Shown one piece after another: positions 12,466 through 22,259 of a stretch of DNA of 64,000 nt. The notes under the pieces are model-generated. The model saw nothing but the letters and a program-made list of their open reading frames with translations. It had not been told where the DNA came from and did no database searches. The stretch is from Callipepla californica brunnescens (Eukaryota; Chordata; Aves; Galliformes; Odontophoridae). The position numbers and the translations under genes were made by a program. The DNA is taken from contig JALIRH010000042.1 in NCBI GenBank assembly GCA_023055505.1, positions 1,248,335 through 1,312,334 on the forward strand, read 5' to 3'. How positions within the stretch are numbered: position 1 is the first letter of the stretch; every line of letters begins with the position of its first letter.

Positions 12466-13466
12466 ATGGAGCCGGGCTTCCTGGGGGCACTGCGGGGCCG
12501 GGGGGGCTGTGTGAGCCCCCTGTGCAGGTATGGCTTGGGGGGTGGGGGGGTTAGGGTTAGGGATCCGGGAATGAACGGGGAGGGGATGCGGTGCCGCGGG
12601 GGATGGGGTGACCCCTCTATGTGTCCCCGTGCCCGCGGGGAACGGCCGCAGCCCGGTGCTCCCCGCCGGGAGGGGCAGAGCAGGGGCACAGCTCTGCCCC
12701 CAGCACGACGCCGGCAGCCTTCGGACTCCCACGCGTGGAGGAAGAGGATGGAGAGGGGAACATCCCCGCGCCCGGTGACTGCCCATGATGGGCTGTCCGT
12801 GGAGGACTGGTCCCTGCGAGAGCTCGGAGTGCCACGGGTGGGTGCCGGGCTGCCCCAGCGGGGCTGTGGGTGTCCAAATCTTCCTCCCTCCGTCTCCAGA
12901 TAAGGCCGCACTGGGGCTGTGGGAATCCCTCCTGGTCCCTTGGTAAGGGTGGGGGGCATCTGAGCCCTGAGCTCGTGTCCCACAGGTCCCGTCCTGCAGC
13001 GTATGAAGCCCAGGCTCGGATGTGAACGGCCTAAATCACACTGGAGGTTTAAACATCCCTTATACACACAGACAAGTTTCCCTTGTGACTTTCCCACCCG
13101 CCCTTACATGTCAGCAAAGCACTGCTCGAACTCTCCTTACCTGTGCTCATCCAATCACTCACAAGTCGTTCCGGGCCACGCTCTCCTCCTCCATTCAGGG
13201 TCATCATCACATGGCCATCACACAGCTTTTTTACTTCGTTTTTCCTCTTCTGGAGGTGTCCTTGGTTCCCAGCCTTGCTGCCTTGTGCTGTTCATCTTAC
13301 TCCACAGCTTCAGCTCTGCCTTCCTTGTACTCCCATGCTGTCCCACTGCTCTGCACCCTGAAGTCTTCTTTTGGGTCTGGGAGCTGTGATGGGGAGGGGT
13401 GAGGATGCTGTGTGACCCACATGGGTGCTGAGCTCTGCCGGGGGCTGCTCCCCTTTTGGGAGCCAT

Positions 13467-13668
13467 CTCAGGTTGGATATTAGGAAAAAAAACTTATAGA
13501 AGGAGTGGGCAAGCACTGTATGTAACCAGATCCCCAGGGAGTGGTGGGGTCACCGTCCCTGGGGGGGTTTGAGATGTGGCACTGAGGGACGTGGTCCGTG
13601 GGCACTGTGGGTGGAGTGGGGTTGGACCTGAGGATCTCAGAGGCCTTCCAACCTTAATGACTCTGTGT
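13467..13668 (+). mobile_element. CR1 LINE 3' end inserted next to makorin-like exon
   Basis: Typical sense CR1 3' end: ggttggatattaggaaaaaa, then gagtgg and caagcactg, then gtggtggggtcaccgtccctg, gatgtggcactgagggac, ggttggacctgaggatctc and ttccaacctta. It ends with atgactctgtg about six bases before the AG that opens the CPECR exon, so the element supplies the sequence where that exon's splice tract would lie. Confidence 0.9.
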
Positions 13669-14412
13669 GCTCAGCCAGGGCCTGCCCGGAGTGCCGGCTC
13701 ACCTCCGGCTACTGCATCCCCCACGAGCGCTGGATCTCGGGTGGAGATGGGAAGCAGCAGCTCATCGAGAGCTTCAAAGCACCGAGGGGTGAGAGCACAG
13801 CACCGTGAGCTCCGCACTCACTCAGAACGGCGGCTGCTGCCCTGTAGGTCCGGCTGCATTTACCTGCACAGGATGCCTGGTGGGCGACCAGGGCTGGCAG
13901 CCCCCGAGGACGTGCACTGTGAGTGGGGCAATGTGTCCTTTGGGGTCGGGGCTCACCCTCTGTCCCGTGCTGCAGGAGCACAGCCTCTGAGCTTCGGAGA
14001 GCTCTGATGAGGAAGATGAGTTCCACCTGCTGGAACGGCTCATCGCTCACGTTCTGTTGGAGCTGGACACGAGTTATACCCATGAGATCCGGGGACAGCA
14101 GCGACTCGGGCTGAGCCATGGGACCCCCTGGTGCTCTCAGCTTCAAGGGAGTGTCTTCTGGGAATGGAATAATCCACTTTTTAATGCCTCGAGCTGCTCC
14201 TGGCTCTGGTTTGGGTCTGGCTGCTGCGTTCCCGGCCGGAGCCGTGTGATGGGACGGGGTGTGCGGTGGTGGGCTCAGCCCTCTGGGAGACGCTGCGGGA
14301 GCCGGGATGGGGCGGGAGGTTTTCATACCCAGAAGGCTGAGGGGAACGGGGAGCAGGGCTGCACCGGGGCGCGGTTTTAAGCCGTTTTTATCGAAATTTG
14401 AGCATAAAAAGA

Positions 14413-14418
14413 AATAAA
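14413..14418 (+). other. Poly(A) signal of makorin-like relic
   Basis: AATAAA inside a short A-rich stretch, about 350 bases after the makorin-like tail codons and about 300 bases before the FANCE start. It suggests the relic once had, or still has, its own transcript end directly upstream of the FANCE promoter. Confidence 0.5.
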
Positions 14419-14439
14419 GTACAACGCCCCGACGGCGCT

Positions 14440-14717
14440 GCCATCGGACCCCACCGCCCGAGCGCGGCGCGTTCGCCTTTAAGGGCTCCTTTTGCGCTCG
14501 GCACGTGACGTGATTTGCATACAGCGCGCGCTTTGGGTTTGTTTTGTTTGGCGGGGGCGGAAGTGGCGCGAGTGGGTTCCACGTGGGGGTGCGGGGACGG
14601 CGTGCCCCGCAGCGCTGCTGCGACCCTCGGCCGCATGGGGTCCTCCCCGTAGCCGTGTCCCCCCCGCCCCTCTTTGGGTCGCTGGAGGCCGAGCTCGGCC
14701 CGGTGCCGTGCGGGCGG
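14440..14717 (+). promoter_or_regulatory. FANCE: FANCE CpG-rich promoter
   Basis: CpG-dense stretch directly before the FANCE start, without a TATA box at a fixed distance. Seen motifs: an E-box with flank CACGTGAC at 14,502-14,509, an overlapping CRE-like TGACGTGA at 14,506-14,513, an exact octamer in reverse orientation (ATTTGCAT) at 14,513-14,520, a GC-box-like GGGGGCGG at 14,553-14,560, and an ETS site CGGAAGTG at 14,558-14,565. This is the usual make-up of a housekeeping promoter. Actual factor use is inferred. Confidence 0.7.
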
Positions 14718-17700
14718 ATGGAGCAGCCCTGGCTGCGGCTGCTGGCCGGGCCGTGCCGCCTGCTGCTCCACGCTCTGTGCTCCGGCCCCGCTGGGGCTTT
14801 GGCCGCTCTCCGTGCGCTGCAGCGGCTGCGGGGCCGGGAAGGATCGGGCCGGGCGTTCCCCTGGCGGAGCTTCGTGGACGCTCTGTGCGCGGAGGAGCCC
14901 ACGCTGGAGGGGTCGGATGGGGCCCTGGCGGTGTGAGTCGGCTGCGATCGCAAAGCTCGGGGTTCGGTGGGAGGTCGGGTGCCTCGGGCGGCCCGATTCC
15001 TGCGTGTGCAGTGCCGGGGATGACGGTCCCGCTGCTCTCCTCCGCCTGTTACACCTCTCTCCGCAGGAGGGGGTACACAAGGACGCAGAGCTGTGCGGTG
15101 CTTTGCGGTGTCGCAGCCTTTTCTTTTTCTCCCCTTTTCCAGCAAACCGCGGCTGCTGCTGCTCCCCGTCGTCTGCCAGAGGAACCTCTTCTCCCTGCTG
15201 CATGCAGTAGCAGCAGTGGTACCCACGGACTGCCTCCACCAACTGCTGAGTGCTGCGGGGAAGGACCCCCAGCCGGACCCCTGGGTGCGGGCGTTGGGGG
15301 TGCTGCTGCTGCGGGGGGAGGGGCACTCCTCCCCACCTCCCCCTGCCCTGACGCCCACCTGCCAGCAGCAGCTCGGATGTCTGTGCCAGAAAATTGCCCA
15401 GAGCAAAGCAGAGGGGCGAAGGAAACTGAAGTGGTGCTTCAGCAGGCAGGATGGGGGTGCGGCTGACTGCGTGCTTCCAGGGGGGAAGCGCAAGAAGGTG
15501 TTGGAGGAAAGCCCGGAGCTGAGCGAGGAGAGGGAGGGGAAGAGGCTGCTGCTGGAGGATGCGGCGTTGGAGCTGCAGGGAGGTCTGGATGGTGCAGCAG
15601 GGATGGGAGAAGAAGTGCCTGGGGAGACCTCAGGGGATGGATCCGTGCAGAGCACGGCTGGAGCTGCCCCGGAAGGTCCCTGTGAGGATGCAGACAAAGA
15701 GCCCAGGAGGGTTTCAGGGCCAGAGGTGGCGGTGGAGGTGCAGTCCTTTATCCAGGTACTGGGGAGGGTTTCAGTCCACCTCCTCTCTCCGCTCTCTTTG
15801 CCAACCCTTCCCTGCCTTGTGGTGAGGTGGATGCTGTTCTTGGAGCGTCCCTGTGTCTCCTGGGGACACCTCCACAGCATCCCTGCTGTGGGAGAAATCC
15901 CCTGTGTACCTTCAGACTGATGCTGTGTGCATGGTGTGGGTGCCTTAGAGACTCTTGTTTGGGATTTATGACTCCAGGGGATGCTGCTTCCCAGAGTGCT
16001 TCTCCTAGAAATCGGGAAGCAGACTGAGCCAGCAGCTCCCCACCTGAGGCTTTTGCTCCCCTCTTTCAGCCAGTGAGCTTTTAGAGTCTGACTTCTGTTC
16101 TTTCACCCTCCTTTCCCTAGATGCACGGACCGAGGCTGAAAATGCTGCTGCTGCAAGAGGCCAATGTAAGTGGTTGTTTTGCCTTCATCCTTGGTGCGGG
16201 TGGGCTGAGTGGGCTCGTCCCAGGGCCTCCAGGAGGAATGGGAGAGGAGAGGGGTTTTGTAGGGTGGCTGGCAGGGGGACAAGAGCCCAGCTGTCACCTC
16301 TTGTGGGTCAGGCTGGGGGGCAGTTGAGAAGAGAAGAGCCCTAGAGCATCATTTTGTGGCTTGGTTTGTTTGGTGCATGACCCAAGGGCTGTGTTTCCCT
16401 GCAGCGCACAGAGCTGAGCATCCCACCAGAGCTGCATGTCCTCAACAGCTGCTCTCCAAGCCAGGTGAGTGCTGGTGTCCTCACCGCTGGCACTTCTGCT
16501 GCTGTCCTTAACAGCCCTGTCCCCTCTGCTGTCCCCAGCTCGAGGGGCTTTGCTCCTTCCTCCAGCTCTCCACGTGCCCAGAGCAGCTCCTGGTAAGGTT
16601 CTGCAGTTGGTTGCTGGCTCTCACACCTGACCTCAGCTATGCCAGTGCAGCCATCCTGGCTGAGCAGCTCTTCCTCCCACGAGTAAGTATTCATGCAGAG
16701 CTTTCCCAGCCTGAACATGCCCTGTTTCCCTCTCTGCACCCCCACTTCTGTCTTTTCCACCCATAGGTCCTGTCCCTCGTGCAGCCACCGTCCCGCCACC
16801 TCATGGCTGCCCTCACCTCGTTCTGCTCCAAGTACTCAGAGCCCTTCTGTCAGGTCCTGGTGGCTCCAGTCCTGCGGGAGCCGGGGCAAGGTGTGCTGGG
16901 CTGCCCTGATGGGAGGGGTGGGTGGTGCTGGGGGCAGCTGAAGGAGCTGTGAGGAAGCCCTGACTTCAGGGTGCTGCCTCTTTGAGGGCATTTATCATCC
17001 CGGATGTGTGTTAGGAACCTCAGTGCTGGTATAATCTGAGCAAGGGAGAGTGTGGAAGCTGGGATGGGAGAGGTGTGCAAGGATGCCTGGGATAGATAGG
17101 GGAGGAGGTGATATTGGTTTCCAGCATCATCCTTCTTAGAGGAATGCTGCCATCCTTCCACGGACTTGGGGATTCCTGGCAGTTCCTAATGCTGTGCTGA
17201 AATGGCCTGTTGGCAAAATGAGGGAACCCTGCACAGACGTAGAGATGTGGCACTTGGGGATGTGGTTTAGTGCTGGCTGGGCTTGATAATCTTAGAGATC
17301 TCTTCCAATGTTATTGATTCTGAACCCTCAGCAGGGCAGCATCTCCTATTTCTGGGGGCTGTTGGCAGTTCAGCCTTTGCAAACAAATGAAGGATGCCGA
17401 GTTCTCCAAACAGCAGAAGGAGGCACCACTTGATTTGTGGGCATCCTGATGGGGACATCCCCTTGTCCGCAGGGGCAGTAAGAAGGGTCAGGATTTGGCA
17501 GCCTCATCTTTCCCCTTGCAGGCTCTGAGCAGACCAAGCTGTTGTGCGAGCTCGTAGAGGAGTGCCTGGAGCCCGACTACGTGAGAATGGTGCTGGGGTA
17601 AGGGACGACGAGCTGCAGAGCATGCAACCAATGAGGCCGTGTGAGCAGCGTGGCACATCTCCTTGTTTTGCAGCCAGGTGCTGGCGGTCCCTCTGTCCGA

Positions 17701-18196
17701 GAAGCTGCTGCCGGTGGTGCTGGCGGTGCTGGGGAGGCAGGTGAGGCCGCGTTGTGGGCAGCTCCAGCAGCACTGGGGTGAAGGCCTGCCATGCTCCCGG
17801 CTCTCTTGCAGGAGCTGCTGCCCTCTGAGCTCTTTGACCTCCTGGTGCTCGCCCTGTGCCGGCAGGCCCCGTCCTTCGCCGCATCACTGAGCTACACCAA
17901 GCTGGTGACAGCCGTGCTCACCACGTACCGCAGCCAGGTGAGCGCGGTTTGCCTTGGAGCCAGTGAGCCCCGCAGCCCCATGGTAGCGTGATGTGCTTCC
18001 ACGTCTGCTGTCCCTGCAGCTCACCCCATCCCACCGCAGCCGTCTGGCGGCCGCTCTGCATGGCAGCAACGCAGCCCTGAGGAGATCTGTGCAGGCGGTG
18101 CTGGAAGGAGCACGGGGCAGGTGCGGTGTGCTGCTGGCTGGGCTGCCCTCTGCATGGGACGGCTCTCATTTCTGTCCTTTCTCTTCATGCAGATGA
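14718..18196 (+). CDS. FANCE: Fanconi anaemia complementation group E protein, complete CDS
   Basis: Subunit of the nuclear Fanconi core complex. It binds FANCC and FANCD2 and so links the ubiquitin ligase to its substrate in DNA cross-link repair. Coding exons: 14,718-14,932; 15,143-15,755; 16,121-16,165; 16,405-16,464; 16,539-16,682; 16,767-16,890; 17,522-17,597; 17,674-17,740; 17,812-17,937; 18,020-18,120, plus a last acceptor at 18,191-18,192 giving A-TGA. All phases join, and the product is about 524 residues (human 536). The N-terminal helical part contains KPRLLLLPVVCQRNL, close to the human sequence. The middle is a charged, poorly conserved linker with a basic GGKRKKV patch (possible nuclear signal). 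The C-terminal FANCD2-binding helical repeats include LNSCSPSQ and RFCSWLLALTPDLS. If the last intron is kept, the same TGA is reached after 24 extra residues (about 548). A CR1 fragment lies in the intron at 16,891-17,521. Confidence 0.95.
17232..17326 (+). mobile_element. CR1 LINE 3' end in FANCE intron
   Basis: Short sense CR1 end: gatgtggcacttggggatg, then gggcttgataatcttagag, then ctcttccaatg and attgattctg. It lies in the FANCE intron between 16,891 and 17,521, away from the splice sites, so it should not change the protein. Confidence 0.8.
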
Positions 18197-18490
18197 GCAG
18201 CGAGGGAGCAGCTGGAGGCTTCCAAGGGTGGAGGACGGCTGTGTGTTCCTCATCAGCGCTGTGTGTTCCTCATCAGCACAGCTGGGACCCAACGTGTGGC
18301 CATAAAGGCTGGGGGGAGTTGCGGGTGCATGGGCGCCGGGCTATGGCTGTGCATCGCTGTCCCAGTGTGAGCTCTGAGCTGTGCAGATAACGATTTCCTT
18401 GGTTAAACGTTAAGTTTCCAGCGTCTTGTGGTCTGGTCTGTCTCTTAGGGTATTTACTCTCGGGGGAATGGAAGGGGAACGAGGGGGAAG
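18197..18490 (+). other. FANCE: FANCE 3' UTR and downstream flank
   Basis: Non-coding sequence after the FANCE stop. It has a tandem pair of about 20 bases (gtgtgttcctcatcagc at 18,241 and again at 18,261). No perfect AATAAA is seen; the best candidate is the variant CATAAA at about 18,300-18,305, so the end of the transcript is uncertain. Confidence 0.5.
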
Positions 18491-18505
18491 GGTTCTGCCA
18501 CACTC

Positions 18506-18767
18506 AAGATGGCGTCTTCCACCCGCTGTGATTCATGTGACTTTCTCAAGATGGCTGCTTTTTTTTCCCACTCTGACACTCTCAAGATGGCGGTTCACGC
18601 TGTACCAAATCACACTCGAGATGGCGTCTCGCACCCGCTATGCCACGCTCAAGATGGCGGGCGCCGTTCATCTCCGCCACTCCCAAGATGGCGCCTCCAG
18701 CTGTGCCGTGTCGAGCAATTAAGATGGCGCCTCCCTTTCTCCTCCATTTGCCGCGCCCAAGATGGCG
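18506..18767 (+). promoter_or_regulatory. Array of eight YY1-like motifs, same strand
   Basis: Motifs AAGATGGCG or a one-base variant start at 18,506, 18,548 (AAGATGGCT), 18,584, 18,618 (GAGATGGCG), 18,651, 18,685, 18,721 and 18,759. The spacings are 42, 36, 34, 33, 34, 36 and 38 bases. The linkers share faint traces of a common unit (acccgctgtg, acccgctatg, cagctgtgcc) but have diverged, while the core is nearly unchanged. A ninth partial core, AAATGGCG, is at 18,828. AAGATGGCGGC is the well-known YY1 binding consensus. Spacings are mostly not multiples of three, so this is not coding. YY1 binding is inferred. The array could drive a rightward transcript or act as a regulatory or boundary element. 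Confidence 0.75.
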
Positions 18768-18779
18768 GGCGGAGGGGGG

Positions 18780-19490
18780 AGGGTTTGTGGGCATGGAGGC
18801 CGCGCCTGGGAGGGGAGGTGTGGTGTAAATGGCGACTGTAACGCCAGGAGTCAGTGGCTTTGGGGTTACAAACTGGGAAGCACTCTTCAGTTCCATCAGA
18901 CAGATAACGCTGTTTGAGTGCTGTGGTCAAGAGAGAAGTGACAGTGGAATCGGAGCAACGTCTGCATGTTGGTTTCACATCCACGGAGCCACTGCTGCCA
19001 TTGGATTGGGATTGGGAATCTCAAACGTGTCTTCCAGCCCCCATGGTGCCGTGGTTCCCAGCGTCAGTCCTCCATGGAGCACGCTGCTGGCCCCCAACCC
19101 TTGGCCGTGTCTGTGCTGTTTGAACGTGGCAGCTCTGGGTTAGGCTTCGTTGCCCACCACAGCTTTATATTGGCTTTATATTTTACAAGGCACGAGTGGC
19201 CGTGCGCGTCAGCTTTCCTATCCGACAGCTCAGCTGATTTCTGGGCACTGCTGGGTCTGCAAATCTGCTGAGGTTTACAGATCTCACTGCCTCCGTGCTG
19301 CGCTCTGTTTGGCTTTTCCCATCTGCTGTCCTTTGAGGGGCAATACCAGCAAGGAGCTGGCATGCCTCTGTAATTCGAGCAGATCAGTGCCTGTTGGTTC
19401 AGGAGGGGAGAACATGTGGCTTAATGCAGGAGAGTGGGGTTGAAGTAAGCTTCGTTTTATTTCTGGGAATCAGCCTTATTTTGTCTACGT
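18780..19490. other. CpG-containing non-coding stretch after the YY1-like array
   Basis: GC-moderate DNA directly downstream of the motif array. It contains a 104-codon ORF at 18,829-19,143 whose ATG overlaps a degenerate YY1-like core. Its product has no motif I recognise, so I do not call it a gene. The stretch may be the transcribed start of a non-coding RNA if the array is a promoter. Confidence 0.4.
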
Positions 19491-19499
19491 TCCTGTTCT

Positions 19500-19612
19500 G
19501 CAAAGAGTGATAACTGCCCTTCCTTTGGTGAGGTGCAATAAGCAGCACGGTGGGGATGGGATGATGACTTGATGAGCTTAGAGGTCTTTTCCAACCATAA
19601 TCTGTGACTAAT
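19500..19612 (+). mobile_element. CR1 LINE 3' end
   Basis: Diverged sense CR1 tail: gatgacttgatgagcttagag, then gtcttttccaaccataatctgtgac. The start is uncertain because only the last part matches well. Confidence 0.7.
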
Positions 19613-21590
19613 AGAAAGTGCTGCATTCATCAGTGTGTCCTGTACTCATGAAAACATAAGAAACCTGATCTGGACACCAGAGAACTGGAAGGATGAGTGT
19701 GGGAGCATTTCTGAGGGCGACCACCATTGGAGTTTGCAGTGGTGTATTTTGTTTCTGAAGCACTTCAGCGACTGTTTATGAATGTCATAAACAATGGCAT
19801 CCACAAATAGAAGAGGGATTCAAACACAAAGATGTGACGTTATTGCTTTGAGTTTGCTTATTGTTTAGGCCCAGCCAGACGAATGAAACTCCGAAGCATT
19901 AAGTCATGCACTTAACGCTGAGATTTCTTTACAGTACAGATCTCTCAAGCTATTTTAGGTGACAGTGGACTGATGAAGCTTCAAAGTCTATGCTACCTGG
20001 AGGAAAGAAAACTCAAGGGAGCCAAATTGATGTATTTGCTTCGTGGTGCCCCTGATGAAGAAAAGCTGTGCCTACCAGGAGCACCATGGAGAAGTCCCAG
20101 CACCTCTATGGGCTGAGCAGGGCTGTAAGTAGTTTGAAGTCACCTGGCTGCAGGACATCCATAACTGTTTGCTTTTCATGTTCCCATCTTATTTTAACGT
20201 TCTTGTCTGCTGTGTGCCGTGTGCAGCTTGTGCTTCCAACTCCTCTGGAGATGTTGGGAGCTGCATTTTGTGCCAGCCTACGTGGGTTTTGGTAGAACCA
20301 GTATCCTGGGATCATCTTTGCAAGCTGCAAGGGAGGTTCCTGTTGTATTAGAATCATTATGCTAGTTTCTGCAGAGACTTGTTAGCTGTGGTTTTGCAGT
20401 TGGCTGCAACTTATGATGTGCCCTGGGTTCCTGTGGGGTGTATGTGCAAGATAAGCCATGAGAGCTGGAAGCAAACCCTGGAGATGCTGGGTGTGCTGGG
20501 GGAAGGCTGCTTGGTCCTGTGGTTTTGACTCCACTTGACCCTCCCAGGAGCTTTAAAATCAGCCTGAGCAGCAAAAAGCGGTGGAAGTGCCCTAGAGCAT
20601 CAGTCAGGTTTTGTAGAACCTTATCCTGGAAGGAGGGAGAGCCAGGCTAGGCTGACGTTTGTCTTATCTCCTAGCAATGCTGATGGTCTGAATTGTTGTA
20701 CTTCCTTGGCAGTGTGTATAACACTCAGCTGATTTGTTTGTGACACTCAACAGAAGCTCCCTGTCTGCTTCCTCTTCTCTGAAGTTTTACCTCTTTCATT
20801 TCTCTTTTCTGTCTAATAATTTCAGACGGATTTGGGTTCGCTGATCAATGCTGGGGTTTGCTGAAGTCTGCTTGGGTGCCCCTGGGTTCTGTTCAGCCTA
20901 GCCAGCCTTTGCAGTGCTATTAGGAGTAGATATCATTTTTGTGATCTCTAAGTTTGGGGTAGAGTAACTTTGGGAAGTTATTACTGCTGTCTTCTGGGTT
21001 GTTAGGCTTATCATTAGTATAACTGTTGGGGCCGGGGTTCGTATTATGGTTGAGATTAGGGTTATTGTGCTTAGAGCTCTGGCTCCACCACTCAGACCCC
21101 GCTGGGAGAATTGCCTTCCCCTCAATCGGACCCTACAGGTACAGCGTCTTCTATCCTCTGGTGCCCTAGAGTGAGATCCAAGGCAAGAAGTGATGCGGTA
21201 CACCCCATCTGTATGACTCTGAATGGCAGTGCTGGAAATGCCACCGAGCGGTTCTCGGTGACGGCGCCGCGGCGCTCTGCTGCCCCCTGCTGGACGCCGG
21301 CGGTACTGCAGGCACAGCCCTGCAATGCTCCGCTGTGTATTCCAGGCGCCGCAGAAGAGATGTCGCGTTGAGCTCTCCCTGGGCTCCGCACTGTGCTCTA
21401 GATGCATCCCTGAGTGACACAGAGGCTTCCCAGGAGCCGCCCTATGTGCTCTTGGAAACTCTAGCGTGCTTCCAGAGCTCTTCTGTGTGTTGGGAGGCTT
21501 CTTTTGTGCCCTAGGTGCCTCCAAAATGCCCCCAGTGTCATCTGAGGAACCTTAGAGTACTTCCAGAGCTCCTCAGTGTTCACTGGGATG
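19613..21590. other. Non-coding stretch with degenerate duplication
   Basis: No recognisable gene. A 208-codon minus-strand ORF at 20,898-21,524 has a repetitive Thr/Ile/Ser-rich end and looks like chance. Within 21,420-21,590 a short duplication with 91-base offset is visible (tccagagctc at 21,471 and 21,562, with related flanks). CpG content rises from about 21,250 onwards. Confidence 0.45.
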
Positions 21591-22030
21591 CATCCAAGGG
21601 TACCCCAACGGACCTGAGCGCACCCTGAAGCGCACCGTGTAGAGCGAATACAATCTTAGCGTTTCAGTCCAACATGGGATGCTGCCTGCAGCAGTGCTGC
21701 CTCTTTTGTTTTGTTTTGGATTGCGCGTGTCTCGGGCTCGAGGGAGGAGCGCTGGGAGCTGCGGGCTCCTTGCAGGGAGTGGTGAGAGCGAAATCAAGCG
21801 AGCTGTGCACGCTGGGCTAAGCGCGTGGTGCCGCGTGGAGGACCAACGACCATAGAGATCGGAGGACTCGCGGTGAAGAGCGGCTCCGTGGGGGAGATGT
21901 TAGTTCCGCGTTTCCGCGCGCATGCGTGTTTCTGCGTGGGTGCAGTCCGCGCAGCCTGCTCTAGGTGGCATTGGGCTGCCTGCTTTAACTCGTGCACGCG
22001 GGAGCGGCCCGCTGTGTTCTGCTATAGACA
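21590..22030. promoter_or_regulatory. CpG-dense block, orphan CpG island candidate
   Basis: Many CpG dinucleotides, including strings such as ccgcgtttccgcgcgcatgcg near 21,906-21,925, at the edge of the AT-rich region. No coding sequence is recognised in it or next to it. An AATAAA at about 22,206 follows. It could be a promoter of a non-coding RNA, an unseen gene's first exon, or an LTR. I cannot decide between these. Confidence 0.4.
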
Positions 22031-22259
22031 GCTCCCACGTGTTGTAACAGATCCACAACCCTTGCCTAGATGGACCCTTGTTATTTTTTTTCCTCCTAAA
22101 GTGACCACGCATGACCTCACACATTAATTTCAAGTAGTGTTCTCGTGACTGATTCTTTACCATCAAGAGACACCGCCTTTTTTGAGGCTGAATTGCTGCT
22201 GAGTTAATAAAAGAAACCTCTGCTAATTGTCTGTTTCGTCTACGTGGACCACATCTTCA

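Larger units (their letters stand above)
12466..14420 (+). pseudogene. Makorin-like (C3H zinc finger / RING E3 ligase) gene relic
   Basis: Three pieces resemble the C-terminal half of makorins. First, 13,677-13,791 reads ACPECRLTSGYCIPHERW and continues to GKQQLIESFK. This fits the last RING cysteine pair and the following helix of MKRN1/2 (C-P-E-C-R-x-T-S, I-P, W, K-Q-x-L-I). Second, 13,840-13,919 reads CRSGCIYLHRMPGGR, like the final C3H finger (C-x4-C-x-Y-x-H-x2-P-x-G-R). Third, 13,990-14,060 reads SSDEEDEFHLLERL, like the acidic, hydrophobic makorin tail. A possible exon 1 (ATG 12,466, ending VSPLCR before gtatgg at 12,527) would fit the start of the first C3H finger. No first RING half and no N-terminal C3H fingers are visible, and the first two pieces join only through a 43-base gap or a frame slip. 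A poly(A) signal lies at 14,413. A decayed gene is more likely than an active one. It could be a relic of the MKRN4 type known in fish; that is inference. Confidence 0.5.

Noticed and set aside
12549..12563. Telomere-like TTAGGG repeats
   Set aside because: Only about two units; too short for an interstitial telomere array.
12300..13097. 265-codon minus-strand ORF
   Set aside because: Proline- and arginine-rich low-complexity reading of GC-rich DNA, with no family motif.
14388..15326. 312-codon minus-strand ORF
   Set aside because: Same reason: a GC-driven antisense frame over the FANCE promoter and first exons.
13709..15880. 723-codon minus-strand ORF
   Set aside because: It lies antisense to the well-supported FANCE exons 1-2 and the makorin-like pieces in CpG-rich DNA, where long antisense frames are common. 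It is Ser/Pro/Arg-rich with no recognised domain.
18829..19143. 104-codon ORF starting at a YY1-like core
   Set aside because: ATGGCG is part of the motif itself; the downstream residues show no family and the frame is probably chance.
20898..21524. 208-codon minus-strand ORF
   Set aside because: Repetitive composition, no motif, and it overlaps a degenerate duplication.
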